Of a stretch of DNA of 64,000 nucleotides, positions 29,122-40,800 are shown one piece after another. The DNA is taken from positions 1-64,000 of the forward strand of contig NZ_FNIY01000007.1 of assembly GCF_900104355.1 (NCBI RefSeq), given 5' to 3'. This stretch comes from Phyllobacterium sp. OV277 (lineage in GTDB: Bacteria > Pseudomonadota > Alphaproteobacteria > Rhizobiales > Rhizobiaceae). The notes below the pieces were generated by a model. It had not been told where the DNA came from and ran no database searches. It worked only from the letters and a program-made list of their open reading frames with translations. The translations under genes were made by a program, and so were the position numbers. The first letter of the stretch is position 1. Every line of letters begins with the position of its first letter.

Positions 29122-30426
29122 CTACTCTGCTGCAACAAGCACGGGGCTTGCCGAAGAAGCATTGCGTGTGAATTCATCAATGCGGCGCTCGATCTCAGGA
29201 CGGAAGTGCCGGATCAGACCCTGCACCGGCCATGCAGCCGCGTCGCCAAGCGCGCAGATGGTGTGGCCTTCGATCTGCTTGGTCACGTCGAGCAGCATGT
29301 CGATTTCGCGCTTCTGCGCATTGCCGACTGCCATACGTTCCATGACGCGCCACATCCAGCCTGTGCCTTCACGGCATGGTGTGCACTGGCCGCAGCTTTC
29401 ATGCTTGAAGAAGTAGGACAGGCGCGCAATCGCACGAACGATATCCGTGGATTTATCCATGACAATAGCCGCAGCCGTTCCGAAAGACGACTTGACGTTG
29501 CGCAGGCCATCGAAATCCATAGGGCAATCGATAATGTCAGCAGCCGGAACAACCGGGCAGGATGCACCGCCGGGAATAACCGCCAGCAGATTGTCCCAAC
29601 CGCCGCGGACACCGCCCGCATGCTTATCAACCAGTTCGCGGAAGGTGATGCCCATGGCCTCTTCAACCGTGCAGGGACGATTGACGTGGCCGGAGATCAT
29701 GAACAGCTTGGTGCCGACATTGTTCGGACGGCCAATGCCGGAGAACCACGCAGCACCACGGCGCAGGATGGTCGGGGCAACGGCAACGGATTCAACATTG
29801 TTGACGGTTGTCGGGCAGCCATAAAGACCCATATTGGCCGGGAATGGCGGCTTCAGGCGCGGCTGGCCTTTTTTGCCCTCAAGGCTTTCCAGCAAGGCCG
29901 TTTCTTCACCGCAGATGTAAGCGCCAGCGCCGTGATGGACGTAAATGTCGTAGTCCCAGCCGTTCTTGTTGTTCTTGCCGAGCAGCTTGGCATCGTAGCA
30001 TTCGTCAATGGCCGCCTGCAGCGCTTCACGCTCGCGAATATATTCACCGCGAACATAGATGTAGCAGGTGTTGGCACCCATGGCGAAACCGGCAATCAGG
30101 CAGCCTTCGATCAGTGTATGCGGATCATTGCGCATGATATCGCGGTCTTTACAGGTGCCCGGCTCGGATTCGTCTGCATTGATAACGAGATAATGCGGGC
30201 GACCATCGCTTTCCTTGGGCATGAAGGACCACTTCAAACCCGTCGGGAAGCCGGCACCACCACGGCCACGCAGGCCGGAGGCTTTCATCTCGTTGATGAT
30301 CCAGTCACGGCCTTTGGCGATGATCCCCGCTGTGCCATCCCATTGGCCGCGTGACATCGCACCCTTCAACGATTTGTCGAAAAGGCCGTAAATATTGGTG
30401 AAGATGCGGTCTTTGTCAGCGAGCAT
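29122..30426 (-). CDS. nuoF: NADH-quinone oxidoreductase subunit F
   Basis: The 434-residue peripheral subunit is where NADH is oxidised. It has the FMN/NADH-binding glycine-rich region [18 protein letters not shown] (about 52-69), further binding residues in [17 protein letters not shown], and the N3 [4Fe-4S] motif [12 protein letters not shown] near the C-terminus. It follows nuoE by 66 bases. Confidence 0.97.
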   Translation of the reverse strand: MLADKDRIFTNIYGLFDKSLKGAMSRGQWDGTAGIIAKGRDWIINEMKASGLRGRGGAGFPTGLKWSFMPKESDGRPHYLVINADESEPGTCKDRDIMRNDPHTLIEGCLIAGFAMGANTCYIYVRGEYIREREALQAAIDECYDAKLLGKNNKNGWDYDIYVHHGAGAYICGEETALLESLEGKKGQPRLKPPFPANMGLYGCPTTVNNVESVAVAPTILRRGAAWFSGIGRPNNVGTKLFMISGHVNRPCTVEEAMGITFRELVDKHAGGVRGGWDNLLAVIPGGASCPVVPAADIIDCPMDFDGLRNVKSSFGTAAAIVMDKSTDIVRAIARLSYFFKHESCGQCTPCREGTGWMWRVMERMAVGNAQKREIDMLLDVTKQIEGHTICALGDAAAWPVQGLIRHFRPEIERRIDEFTRNASSASPVLVAAE

Positions 30427-30492
30427 ATCGCACCCGTCCTACTCTCTTCGTCCATTCTCCAGCGGAAACGCCTATCGTTTCCGCCAATGATA

Positions 30493-31662
30493 TTATCTCG
30501 GCTTTTTGCCGAAAACCTTGATGTACTCGGCTTCGCCGCCCTTGGCCAAGGCCTTGGCCTGCTTCACCCAGTCGTCGCGTTCGATACGGCCCTTGAAGTT
30601 CAGGTAACCATCAACCCATTCGCGCTCAGCCTTTTTCCAGCTGGCGACCTGGGCATATGTGTAGATGCCAAGCTCGTGCAGAATGCCTGCAATCTTTGGA
30701 CCAACGCCAGCAATCAACTCCAGATCGTCTACGACGGCTGGCTTTTCGATTGCTGCGGGGCGGTTCTTGTCCTCAAGCGAAACGGCAGGAACTTTGATTG
30801 ACTGCACCGATGGCTTTTCGCCCAGTGAACCCTCGGCAATTTTGGGGTTCTTGATCGCACGCGCCGCAGCAGGTGTTGGTTCAGCGGGCTTTGATGCCGC
30901 ATCTTCCGATGCCTTCGATGCCTTCACCTTCGATGGCGACTTGATCGCCTCACTGGTGGTCACATCATGCGTTACTGGCTTGGCCGCATTGGTTGGCGGG
31001 ACGGCCGCGCCATTGGCAGCTTTCGCCGCAGCCTTTGGCTTGGCAACGCCATTGCCACCTGTAAGCGATGTACGCTCACCAATAGGAGCCGATAGATGAC
31101 GATCAATCTGCGGTCCCGGGGTGATCGTGTCACCCTTGCCAGCTTCAAACGCATCGATGATTTCTTCGAGACGTTCCGGCGTCAGATCCTCATAGGTATC
31201 CTTGAATACCATGATCATCGGGGCGTTGACGCAGGCGCCGAGGCATTCCACCTCTTCCCACGACAAGGTGCCTGATGCGTTGAGTTCAAACTGGTCATGA
31301 TGAATGCGATGCTGGCAGACCTTTTTCAGATCTTCCGAACCGCGCAGCATGCATGGTGTTGTGCCGCAAACCTGGATATGGGCGCGGGTTCCGACCGGCT
31401 TCAGCTGGAATTGCGTGTAGAACGTCGCAACTTCCAAGACGCGGATCAGCGGCATGTCGAGCATGATTGCAACATGTTCGATTGCTGCCTTGGTGACCCA
31501 GCCATCCTGCTCTTGCGCACGCATCAGCAATGGAATGACAGCCGACTGTTCGCGGCCCTTGGGATATTTCTTGATGGTCAGCTTGGCCCAGGCAGTGTTT
31601 TCGCGATTGAACGCAAACGCTGCTGGTTGGACGCTATCTTCTGCAAGACGACGGACGGACAT
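30493..31662 (-). CDS. nuoE: NADH-quinone oxidoreductase subunit E with C-terminal helix-hairpin-helix domain
   Basis: The first about 190 residues are the thioredoxin-like 24-kDa subunit binding the N1a [2Fe-2S] cluster (CGTTPCMLRGSEDL and CLGACVNAP). The remaining about 200 are not part of classical NuoE: an Ala/Lys/Pro-rich linker (about 195-300) and an H3TH-type domain (LELIAGVGPKIAGILHELG, YTYAQVASW, GRIERDDWVKQAKAL). At 389 residues it is more than twice E. coli NuoE. The same domain recurs in the 28510-29109 protein. Its start overlaps the nuoD stop as TAATG. Confidence 0.93.
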   Translation of the reverse strand: MSVRRLAEDSVQPAAFAFNRENTAWAKLTIKKYPKGREQSAVIPLLMRAQEQDGWVTKAAIEHVAIMLDMPLIRVLEVATFYTQFQLKPVGTRAHIQVCGTTPCMLRGSEDLKKVCQHRIHHDQFELNASGTLSWEEVECLGACVNAPMIMVFKDTYEDLTPERLEEIIDAFEAGKGDTITPGPQIDRHLSAPIGERTSLTGGNGVAKPKAAAKAANGAAVPPTNAAKPVTHDVTTSEAIKSPSKVKASKASEDAASKPAEPTPAAARAIKNPKIAEGSLGEKPSVQSIKVPAVSLEDKNRPAAIEKPAVVDDLELIAGVGPKIAGILHELGIYTYAQVASWKKAEREWVDGYLNFKGRIERDDWVKQAKALAKGGEAEYIKVFGKKPR

Positions 31663-32852
31663 TAGCGATCAACCTCACCAAATACGATATCGAGCGAGCC
31701 GAGGACAGCGGAGACGTCGGCCAGCATGTGACCACGGCACAGGAAGTCCATGGCCTGGAGATGGGCAAAGCCCGGAGCGCGCAGCTTGACGCGATACGGC
31801 TTGTTGGAACCATCGGAGACGAGGAACACGCCGAATTCGCCCTTTGGCGCTTCGACGGCGGCGTAAACTTCACCGGCTGGGACGTGATAGCCCTCGGTGT
31901 AAAGCTTGAAGTGATGGATCAATGCTTCCATCGACCGCTTCATCTCACCGCGCTTCGGCGGAACGATCTTGGCCGACATATTGGAAACAGGCCCTACCCG
32001 CTCCTTGCCGAGCAGGAGATCGACGCACTGGCGCATGATGCGAACCGACTGGCGCATTTCTTCCATGCGGATCAGATAACGATCATAGCAATCGCCGTTC
32101 TTGCCGATCGGAACATCAAATTCCATCTCGGAATAGCATTCATAAGGCTGCGACTTGCGCAGATCCCATGCGGCACCCGAACCGCGCACCATGACGCCGG
32201 AGAAACCCCATGCCCATGCATCTTCCAGTGTCACAACACCGATATCGACGTTGCGCTGTTTGAAAATGCGGTTCGGGGTGATCAGGTCATCAAGGTTCTT
32301 GACGGTCTGCAGGAATGGGTCGCACCACTTGCCGATGTCTTCGACAAGTTTATCAGGAAGGTCCTGATGCACCCCACCGGGACGGAAATAGGCCGCATGC
32401 ATACGGGCACCACAGGCGCGCTCATAAAACACCATCAGCTTTTCGCGCTCTTCAAAGCCCCAGAGCGGCGGTGTCAAGGCGCCAACGTCCATGGCCTGCG
32501 TGGTCACATTGAGCAGATGCGAGAGAATACGGCCGATTTCCGAGAAAAGAACGCGGATCAGCTGACCACGCTTGGGCACTTCAATGCCGAGCAGACGTTC
32601 GACAGCCAGCGCATAGGCATGCTCCTGATTCATCGGCGCCACATAATCGAGACGGTCGAGATAGGGCACGGCCTGCAAATAGGTCTTGGCTTCCATCAGC
32701 TTTTCAGTGCCGCGATGCAGAAGACCGATATGCGGGTCAACGCGTGCGACCACTTCGCCATCCAATTCCAGCACAAGGCGCAAAACACCGTGTGCCGCAG
32801 GATGTTGCGGGCCAAAGTTAATGTTAAAGTTGCGGACGCTGTGTTCAGTCAT
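31662..32852 (-). CDS. nuoD: NADH-quinone oxidoreductase subunit D
   Basis: The 396-residue 49-kDa subunit forms the quinone site with NuoB. Signature segments are [34 protein letters not shown] and [16 protein letters not shown]. The quinone-binding His and Tyr are in the expected regions ([15 protein letters not shown]). It is a separate gene, not fused to NuoC. It lies 42 bases after nuoC. Confidence 0.97.
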   Translation of the reverse strand: MTEHSVRNFNINFGPQHPAAHGVLRLVLELDGEVVARVDPHIGLLHRGTEKLMEAKTYLQAVPYLDRLDYVAPMNQEHAYALAVERLLGIEVPKRGQLIRVLFSEIGRILSHLLNVTTQAMDVGALTPPLWGFEEREKLMVFYERACGARMHAAYFRPGGVHQDLPDKLVEDIGKWCDPFLQTVKNLDDLITPNRIFKQRNVDIGVVTLEDAWAWGFSGVMVRGSGAAWDLRKSQPYECYSEMEFDVPIGKNGDCYDRYLIRMEEMRQSVRIMRQCVDLLLGKERVGPVSNMSAKIVPPKRGEMKRSMEALIHHFKLYTEGYHVPAGEVYAAVEAPKGEFGVFLVSDGSNKPYRVKLRAPGFAHLQAMDFLCRGHMLADVSAVLGSLDIVFGEVDR

Positions 32853-32894
32853 ATTTCGCTTCCTGGCGTCTTACACATCTGTATTCGAGCGCAC

Positions 32895-33503
32895 TCAGTT
32901 CACCTTCGCCTTCTCATCACCGGGCAGCACATAATCAGTGCCTTCCCAGGGTGACTGGAAGTCGAAATTGCGGAATTCCTGCCGCAGTTCCACAGGCTCA
33001 TACACCACGCGCTTGACCTCATCGTCATAACGGACTTCGACGAAGCCTGTCAGCGGGAAGTCCTTGCGCAGCGGATGCCCTTCAAAACCGTAATCGGTCA
33101 GGATGCGGCGCAAATCCGGATGACCGGAGAACAGCACGCCATAGAGATCATAGGTCTCGCGTTCGTACCAGTCAGCACCCGGATAAACAGGCGTTGCTGA
33201 TGGCACCGGCGTATCCTCGTCGGTTGCTACCTTCACACGAATGCGCAGGTTCTGGCGCGGGGACAGGAGATGATAAACCACATCAAAGCGATGCGAACGA
33301 TACGGATAATCCACGCCACTGATATCGATCAGCGAGATGAACTGGCACTGCACATCATCACGCAGGAATGTCAGCGTATCGATCAGCGCACCCGCTTCCA
33401 CTTCGACAGACAGATCGCCATAGGCAAGTGCTACGGATTTCAGCGAAGAGCCCAGCTTTTCCGTGAGATAACCGGAGAGTTCATTCAATGCTTCTTCAAA
33501 CAT
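32895..33503 (-). CDS. nuoC: NADH-quinone oxidoreductase subunit C
   Basis: The 202-residue 30-kDa peripheral subunit scaffolds the quinone module. It is recognisable by [39 protein letters not shown] and [13 protein letters not shown]. Length is normal. It starts nine bases after nuoB. Confidence 0.96.
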   Translation of the reverse strand: MFEEALNELSGYLTEKLGSSLKSVALAYGDLSVEVEAGALIDTLTFLRDDVQCQFISLIDISGVDYPYRSHRFDVVYHLLSPRQNLRIRVKVATDEDTPVPSATPVYPGADWYERETYDLYGVLFSGHPDLRRILTDYGFEGHPLRKDFPLTGFVEVRYDDEVKRVVYEPVELRQEFRNFDFQSPWEGTDYVLPGDEKAKVN

Positions 33504-33512
33504 CGCCCTCTC

Positions 33513-34094
33513 CTATCGCTCAATCGTGCCGGTGCGGCGGATTTTCTTCTGCAGCATCAGAACACCGTAAAGCAGCGCTTCCGCAGTGGGCGGACAGCCG
33601 GGAACATAGATATCAACCGGAACGACGCGATCGCAGCCACGCACAACCGAATAGGAATAGTGGTAGTAACCGCCGCCATTGGCACAGGAGCCCATTGAGA
33701 TGACATAGCGCGGCTCTGGCATCTGGTCATAGACCTTACGCAGCGCCGGGGCCATCTTGTTGGTCAGCGTACCGGCTACGATCATCACATCGGACTGACG
33801 CGGTGAAGCGCGCGGCGCAAAGCCGAAGCGCTCGCCATCATAGCGCGGCATCGATGTGTGCATCATTTCGACGGCACAGCATGCCAAACCAAAAGTCATC
33901 CACATCAGTGAACCGGTACGCGCCCAGGTGACAAGCGCGTCAGCAGATGTGACGAGAAATCCCTTGTCGGCAAGCTCATTGTTGATCTCACCAAAAAACG
34001 CATCATCGGAACCCAGAGGCTTGCCCGTATTGGGGTCAATAATACCTTTGGGCCTCGGTGCAACGAGGGTGGTATTGCTGTCGGTCAATCCCAT
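33513..34094 (-). CDS. nuoB: NADH-quinone oxidoreductase subunit B
   Basis: The 193-residue PSST subunit binds the terminal [4Fe-4S] cluster N2, the electron donor to quinone, through the adjacent cysteines of LACCAVEMM and those in MGSCANGGG and [12 protein letters not shown]. The start at 34094 ([10 protein letters not shown]) gives the rhizobial length and overlaps the nuoA end by ten bases. A start seven codons earlier would increase the overlap. Confidence 0.97.
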   Translation of the reverse strand: MGLTDSNTTLVAPRPKGIIDPNTGKPLGSDDAFFGEINNELADKGFLVTSADALVTWARTGSLMWMTFGLACCAVEMMHTSMPRYDGERFGFAPRASPRQSDVMIVAGTLTNKMAPALRKVYDQMPEPRYVISMGSCANGGGYYHYSYSVVRGCDRVVPVDIYVPGCPPTAEALLYGVLMLQKKIRRTGTIER

Positions 34095-34450
34095 TCCAGC
34101 GCTCCCTTTTTCCACTCATAAATAAAGCCGATTGTCAGAACGCCGAGGAAGATCATCATCGACCAGAAACCGAACCAGCCGATCTTGCTGAAGGCGACCG
34201 CCCACGGAAAGAGGAAGGCTACTTCCAGATCGAAGATGATGAACAGAATCGAGACAAGATAGAAGCGGACATCAAATTTCATGCGGGCATCATCGAATGC
34301 GTTGAAGCCGCACTCATAGGCCGACAATTTTTCCGGGTCTGGCGACTTGTATGCGACCAGAAAAGGCGCAACCAACAGTGCCAAACCGATTACCAGCGCT
34401 ACCCCGATGAAGATAACGATGGGCAGGTAGGAACTTAAAAGCTCGTTCAT
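34085..34450 (-). CDS. nuoA: NADH-quinone oxidoreductase subunit A
   Basis: The 121-residue membrane subunit has three transmembrane helices and the conserved loop [20 protein letters not shown] joining helices 1 and 2 at the quinone chamber. It is the first gene of the operon, so the main nuo promoter should lie in the spacer above 34450, which shows no match I would call with confidence. Confidence 0.96.
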   Translation of the reverse strand: MNELLSSYLPIVIFIGVALVIGLALLVAPFLVAYKSPDPEKLSAYECGFNAFDDARMKFDVRFYLVSILFIIFDLEVAFLFPWAVAFSKIGWFGFWSMMIFLGVLTIGFIYEWKKGALEWD

Positions 34451-34891
34451 GATCCGACTTTTTCCGCCTTGTGAACTCAGGCTGACAAGAATGCCATGTT
34501 ATGCACATGACTGCCACATATACGCGACAGACCGCCCCGGCTTTAACACCGCTGCGATGCGGCGAGGGTTAGCGCGTTAGCGCCATGCGCGCAAGTGCAA
34601 CAATCGCCCCAGTGTCACCCCGATTTGGTCACCATTGCGTGACGCAGATCAGTAAAAAGCTGCATATTTTGCTGTTTTCCGCCAGTTTAGCCCGCAAAAC
34701 GCAGCTGAATCGCTCTTTAGAATGATATTAATGTGCCTTGCCGGCCTGTTCGTCCGCGACGTGGTTTTTAGAACTGCGACATTCGGTCCTATAAACGATT
34801 TAGGGCAAAATACAGATATTCTGCGCGCAGCAAAACAACACTCGCACCACGGCGCGAATGTTGTTTCACCAACTCTGGGAAAGAGGGGCGC
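34451..34891. other. Spacer upstream of nuoA, with the MFS gene's terminator at its far end
   Basis: These 441 bases should contain the nuo operon promoter and the 3' end of the MFS transcript. A GC-rich palindromic cluster (GCGCGTTAGCGC region near 34570) and an AT-rich stretch (about 34640-34740) are visible. No open frame with a ribosome site was found. Confidence 0.5.
34832..34866 (-). terminator. Terminator of the MFS transporter gene
   Basis: On the minus strand an imperfect stem of about 13 base pairs (AAACAACATTCGC / GCGAGTGTTGTTT) is followed by TTTT, 25 bases past the MFS stop. Confidence 0.7.
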
Positions 34892-36103
34892 TTAAAGACC
34901 CGCAAGTGGCTCGAGACTGAGCCTTTCACCCTCTTCGGAAACATATTTCTTCTGCTGCGCCTTGCGGTCCAGCAGCAGCGACCAGATCGCCACACCGAGC
35001 CCCAGCAAAGCCAGCACCGCTCCCACAAAGGGAAGATTCTGATAGGACACACCCCATGTCAGCGCCGCGCCACCGACCCAGGCACCTGCGGCATTGCCGG
35101 CATTGAACGCCCCCTGATTGAGCGTGGCTGCCAGATTGGGCGCCTCACTTGCGGTTTCGACGACTCGCATTTGTAATGGCGGCACGATGACAAAGGTCAA
35201 AACGCCCCACAGGAACACAACTGCAATCGCGGCCACGGCCGTGCCGCTGACTTCGGCAAGCAAGACGTGGGTGAACACAACGGTGACCAGCGTGCCGATA
35301 ACGGTCGGCATCAACTTCCAGTCGGCAAGCCTGCCGCCGATGACATTGCCGATGGTCATACCAACACCAAACAGCAACAGCACCCATGTAACCGCCGAGG
35401 TCGATATGCCCGAAACGTCGGTAAGGATTGGCTTTATATAGGTAAAGACAGCAAAGAGACTGCCGGACGCTAGCGCCGAGATCAGCATGGCGAGCCAGAC
35501 CTGCAGTTTTCCAAGAACCTTGATCTCACTCAGAATGCCTCCGCCCTTCTCTTCTTCCTTGGCCGCAGGCACCAGCAGCGCAATGGCGATGACTGCGGCT
35601 ATACCAATGGCGACAACGGCAAAGAAGGTCGAGCGCCAGCCATAGACCTCGCCCAGTGCCGTGCCCGCCGGAACGCCGAGAATGTTGGCAAGTGTCAGAC
35701 CGGCAAACATCAGCGCAATGGCACTGGCGCGCTTGTGGCGAGGCACAAGGCTGGCGGCAACAACGGAACCGATGCCGAAAAATGCACCATGGCCGAATGC
35801 CGTGACCACACGGGCGATCATCAGCATCCAGTAATTGGGGGCGATGGCACAAAAAAGATTGCCGATAACAAACAGCATCGCAAGACCGATGAGAACCGGC
35901 TTGCGCGGCAGCGATGCAGTGGCGATAGCGATGATGGGCGCACCGATAACGACGCCAAGGGCGTATCCGGTGACGAGCAGACCCGCATGGGGAATGGTGA
36001 CATTCAGATCAGCGGCCATCTCAGGCAGAAGCCCCATGATGACAAATTCGGTTGTACCGATGCAGAACGACGCAATGGCAAGGGCAAGAATCGGCAAGGG
36101 CAT
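34892..36103 (-). CDS. MFS transporter, DHA1 (AraJ/YdhP-like) family
   Basis: The 403-residue protein has twelve predicted helices. The opening ALAIASFCIGTTEFVIMGLL and motif C-like GLTLANILGVPAGTALG (about 139-155) place it among proton-driven drug or sugar exporters of the DHA1 group. The substrate cannot be told. The ATG at 36103 (MPLPILAL) is preferred over a TTG three codons upstream. It lies alone between the nuo promoter region and the WbsX-like gene, with its own terminator. Confidence 0.88.
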   Translation of the reverse strand: MPLPILALAIASFCIGTTEFVIMGLLPEMAADLNVTIPHAGLLVTGYALGVVIGAPIIAIATASLPRKPVLIGLAMLFVIGNLFCAIAPNYWMLMIARVVTAFGHGAFFGIGSVVAASLVPRHKRASAIALMFAGLTLANILGVPAGTALGEVYGWRSTFFAVVAIGIAAVIAIALLVPAAKEEEKGGGILSEIKVLGKLQVWLAMLISALASGSLFAVFTYIKPILTDVSGISTSAVTWVLLLFGVGMTIGNVIGGRLADWKLMPTVIGTLVTVVFTHVLLAEVSGTAVAAIAVVFLWGVLTFVIVPPLQMRVVETASEAPNLAATLNQGAFNAGNAAGAWVGGAALTWGVSYQNLPFVGAVLALLGLGVAIWSLLLDRKAQQKKYVSEEGERLSLEPLAGL

Positions 36104-36338
36104 GGATGGCAACCATCAGAGCTGGAGTAAGGAATCATGCTGCCTAGTCCAAGAAGGTTTCACAATTGTTCTTTGTGCAACGCAGCAATGCATTTATGTG
36201 GGGATGGGAAGTCCCCTGAATAAGCGATCAAATCGAATCATTCGATCCTTTAGGTCGAGACTGGCATTCCAAGTCACTCTGAATTAAGACGGCATAATCA
36301 AAGTCGAGTACGGTCGACCTACTTAGGGAAAGTTTTAA

Positions 36339-37727
36339 GTGACGGAATTAACGACGGACGCATCGTTTATGGCCTTCTCTGGACTGAATGAGTCCGGTTC
36401 TCACGACACCGCTGTTGTCAGGGATGCTTCCAAACTCATTGCATTTTATCTCCCTCAATTTCATCGCGTGGCTGAAAACTCCGAATGGTGGGGGCCTGGT
36501 TTTACCGAGTGGATGAATGTGGCGCGTGGACGTCCAAACTTTGTAGGCCACTATCAGCCGCATATCCCGCGGGAACTGGGCTTCTATGATCTTAGCCAAA
36601 CTGCGGTAATCGCCGAACAGGCTGAACTCGCCCGGTTATATGGCATCCATGGTTTCTGTTTCTATCATTATTGGTTCAGCGGCCGACGCATTCTGGAACG
36701 TCCAGCAGAGAACTTTCTCAAGTCTGATATCAATATTAACTTCTGTTTATGCTGGGCCAACGAGAATTGGACCCGCACGTGGGATGGCGATACCAAGAGC
36801 GTGTTGCTTGAGCAAAAATATGCGGAAGATGACGCAGAAAATTTCATTGAAAGTCTGATCGAGTATTTTCAGGATTCCCGATATATTAAAGTCAACGGCA
36901 AGCCGCTCCTCGTTGTCTATCGAGCCAAACAAATACCTGATCCAAAAAAGACATTTGCGAAGTGGCGCGAACTGGCAAAACAACATGGTTTTTCTGATCT
37001 TCATATAGCGGTAGTCGATTTTTACGATATATCCTCGCCGGAAGAGTGTGCAGCGGACGCGCTGGTTGAATTTCCTCCCCATAAATTTAATAGCCGTAAA
37101 AGCGTGCCGGAAAACCCGCCAAAAGTGATTAATCCGGAATTCACAGGCAATCTCGTAGATTACCACAAAATGATTGCGCAAAGCGCTAACCGAGCGACAC
37201 CCCCCTTTACACTTTATCGTGGCATCATACCGAGTTGGGACAACACAGCTCGGCGACAAAACACGCCTACGATCGTCGTCAACGCCAATCCTGATCTTTA
37301 CCAGGAATGGTTGAGCTTTCTTCGAACATATACCCGTCAAGAATCAAAGGGAGCTGAGAATTTCATCTTCATCAATGCCTGGAATGAATGGGGTGAAGGC
37401 TGCCATCTTGAGCCAGACCAAAAATGGGGTCTATCGTATCTCGCAGCCACATTGCGATCCTCGTTCTATCATCCCAGCAATCCAGCAACTGAATCCTTGG
37501 CAGCAGCGCGCGAAGCTCTATTTGCGAAAACAGAAGAACTCATTTTGGTGCAGCATGGCAAGCAGATCACAGATGAAGCTGAAGCGCGTGCAACAGGATT
37601 GGCATTGGCACGATACCGCCCTCCCAACCCGATTGTGCAGCAATTTTCCGCCATTCTGATCAAATGGCCCTTCGTTCATCGGATTGCAAAGCGCGTATAT
37701 TCGATGATCTCACACATACGAGGTTAA
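36339..37727 (+). CDS. WbsX / GH99-like glycan-processing protein (1)
   Basis: The 462-residue soluble protein begins at GTG, with AGGGAAAG seven bases upstream. It has the WbsX-type (glycosyl hydrolase 99-like) pattern: FYLPQFHRVAENSEWWGPGF, FCFYHYWFSGRRILE, CWANENWTRTWDG, ALVEFPPH, IPSWDNTARRQ and FINAWNEWGEGCHLEP. In O-antigen and capsule clusters these proteins are associated with polysaccharide assembly or trimming; the activity is not proven. It is closely related to the protein at 48842-50191. Both end in a basic amphipathic tail (here IAKRVYSMISHIRG) that could bind membranes. It is convergent with the large autotransporter gene. Confidence 0.85.
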   Translation: MTELTTDASFMAFSGLNESGSHDTAVVRDASKLIAFYLPQFHRVAENSEWWGPGFTEWMNVARGRPNFVGHYQPHIPRELGFYDLSQTAVIAEQAELARLYGIHGFCFYHYWFSGRRILERPAENFLKSDININFCLCWANENWTRTWDGDTKSVLLEQKYAEDDAENFIESLIEYFQDSRYIKVNGKPLLVVYRAKQIPDPKKTFAKWRELAKQHGFSDLHIAVVDFYDISSPEECAADALVEFPPHKFNSRKSVPENPPKVINPEFTGNLVDYHKMIAQSANRATPPFTLYRGIIPSWDNTARRQNTPTIVVNANPDLYQEWLSFLRTYTRQESKGAENFIFINAWNEWGEGCHLEPDQKWGLSYLAATLRSSFYHPSNPATESLAAAREALFAKTEELILVQHGKQITDEAEARATGLALARYRPPNPIVQQFSAILIKWPFVHRIAKRVYSMISHIRG

Positions 37728-37805
37728 TCTGGCTGTTGCGGTTTACCAACCTACCCAGTCCCATATGCTTTTGCTTTGACCCGAACATGGTAATTTGCTG
37801 TTTGA

Positions 37806-40800
37806 TCAGAACTGCATGCGGAACTGAGCTGTTACCGAACCGCCGATAATATTCTCGCCATACTGAAAATCACCGCGCACGCTGCCGATGACAAGCCGGT
37901 CCACACCGTTGATCTTGCCTGTTAATGCTAGAAGATTGGCACCAAAACTGACTTCACCGTATGTCTTCAGACGATCTGTCTTGACTGGTAGAACAACTGG
38001 ATTGGAACTGCTTGGATCCATTGTTAGTGTTGCATCAATATCACCAGCAAAGTCATGGTAGGCCGTCGCTGTGACGAATGGAGACAGGCGGATGCGGTCG
38101 TCCTTGAAGAAGAAATTCCGGGAAACAGTAATGCCGCCAAAACCAATCAAGCTCTCCACATCGGAGAATCGAACACGTGCCTCATTCTGGTTAAGCAGGA
38201 TATTGCGCGGGACCAGCAGGTCATCCGTGCTGCTCTTTGAATAGGTAAAGCCGGTAGCAGGAATAAACGACCAATCCTTATACGGAAGCGTATAGGAGGT
38301 TGAACCGCCAATCGACATACGCTTGCCTTCGACATCGCCGCCCTTAATTTTGAAGATCGGGTCGTCAACGTTGACGGTGTAGTCCATCAGTTCCTGACGC
38401 ACCTGCAAATCAATGAAGAACGGTCCCTTGGTATAGGCAGCGTAGGCACCATAGAACACAGAACTGAAATCCGTAGTGTTCGCAAAGTTCTTCTGATCGG
38501 ACTTACCAAAAATCTGACCGCCAGTGATGCCGAAATTAACGTTACTGCCAGTGTCCTGGATGTTGAAGAAACCGCTATCCAAGCCTACCTGATAGCCGTA
38601 ATAGCTTGTCTCGATCGTTGCGGGTGCCTCCACAGAAGTACCATCAGGCTGATAGATCGTACCCTTGGTATCGATTTTGGACATGCCGCCATTGGTTCTG
38701 ATCCACGGAGCAAGTCCGAACTGGTTCTTGTCAGGATCAACCGGCGCTGAGATCAAACCGCTCGATGGCTTGAAGAACGATGAACCGATAACGTTCTGTG
38801 CCGCGATAAAGCCGGAGACCACACTACTTGCGGCTGTACCATTAATACCGGAACGAATGACAAAACGCGAAGGATCGCTCCCTGATCCACCAATGCGGGC
38901 GACATCATACTGCACGATGCCACCTGATGGCAGGCCTTCAACGGTTACCGTTCCGTCTCCGCCCTTAGCTGCATCCAAAACAAGGATCGTTTTGCCGAAG
39001 GCAGTCGGAGCCTGGCCCGCAGTGAGAGCATTCAGTTTCAGATTGGTCGTTCCCATCAACACGCCGCCAACGGTGACAGCATCAGCCGTCGAGTTGTCAA
39101 AATTGACGTCAAGAGCGATATTTGAGCCGGCGTGTCCGATATAGTCACCGGAAATTGTCAACTTGTCACCGACGGCACCGTTTACCAGACTAATTTGGCC
39201 GCCAGCGTTGTTTTCAAAACGCTCCAAACCGTTCAGCTGGGTGTTGCCAGTGGCTTTTATCAACCCCGAGTTCTGAATAACATCATTGCTACCCAGCAAA
39301 TTCGATACGCCCGAATTGCCCATATCCCAAATGCCACCGGACATATTGTTGACGAGCGTCTGCGCCCCGGCTCCTGACGACAGCATACCCTGCATCTGCC
39401 CACCGGAATAATTATTGAGAACCGCCTGACCGGCAACATTGTCGAGTAACGTCAAACTGGCAGCATTTCCTGATGCGGATTTGATCGTTGAATAATTGTC
39501 GAATGTCACCACACCGGTGCTATTGCTTCGCAATGCGGTTTGCCCGGCAGTGATATCTTGATCAAGCAAAGCGTGGGAATTTGTTGTTTCGCCCTTGAAA
39601 GAGATAGCAGTATCCGTGGCGGTCAAAGCCCCACCAAGATCAAGTTCCATAGCACCGTTGCCAGTGGTTTCAAGAGCGACAGCGTTATTACCGCTGATTA
39701 CATTGCCAGTCTTGACGGAAATATTGCCAGCTTGTGATTTAGCGAAAACACCGTAACTGCCGCCGTTCAGTGCACCGCTGCCAGCAATCGTCACATTTCC
39801 GCCAACAGAGCCAGCGGAAATAGCAGCTCCAGACGTTCCCGCAACCGCACCGTTCGCAGTGATATTTACGTTGCCGGCTCCTGTAGCATTAGCGCTGATA
39901 CCAGCTGCGGCTGCCACAGCGCCATTGGTTTGGACATCGATCTGTCCGGTCTGTGAAGAGGCCAGGACACCGTAAGAGCCGCCCTGTACATTATCAAGAG
40001 CTATGACTGAAACATGCCCGCCTGCAGAACCCGCTGAAATCCCGGCACCCGATGTACCCAAGACCCCGCCGCTTGCTGTTACAGTTACATTGCCAGCACC
40101 CGTATTGTTGGCGCTGATGCCGTTTGCTCCGGATACTATTTTGCCGGCCTTTACGTCGATCTGACCGTTCTGCGAAGACGCCAAGATGCCGTAAGAACCG
40201 CCTTGTACATTATCACGAGCAGTAACTGAAACATTGCCACTCACAGAACCGGCCGCAACCCCGGCACCGGATGTACCCAATACCCCACTGTTTGCAGTAA
40301 CCGTTACGTTACCGGTGCCTGTATTATTGGCACTGATGCCATTTGCACCAGATACGACCTTATCCGCCTGTACGTCAATCTGACCGTTCTGCGAAGAAGC
40401 AAGAATCCCGTAAGAACCGCCTTGCACTATGTCATGGCTTGTAACAGAAACGAAACCATCTACTGAGCCTGCCGAGATTCCAGCACCAGTTGTGCCTCCT
40501 ACCGCTGCGTCAGCTACAATATTTACATTACCACCACCTGCGGTCGTGGCGTCAATTCCTGCCGTTCCAACTACAGTCGCGCTGGTGCGAATGGTGATGT
40601 TCCCGGTCGTCTCCCGAGCGGTGATTGCCGTACCAGTTGCGGTGCCGATAGGACTGTCGCCACTTGTGGAAATATTAATACCTTGGCCGGTGGTGTTCCA
40701 CACATTGATGCCATTTTGTGAGAGAGCCGAAATGGTTCCCCCCATTGCTCTGACATTAATGTCGGCAATCACGTTACCGAAATTGATCGTACCGCCGGTC

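Noticed and set aside
39655-40495. Regular repeats suggesting a CRISPR array
   Set aside because: The 219-base units are continuous coding sequence within the autotransporter, with no spacer-repeat alternation.
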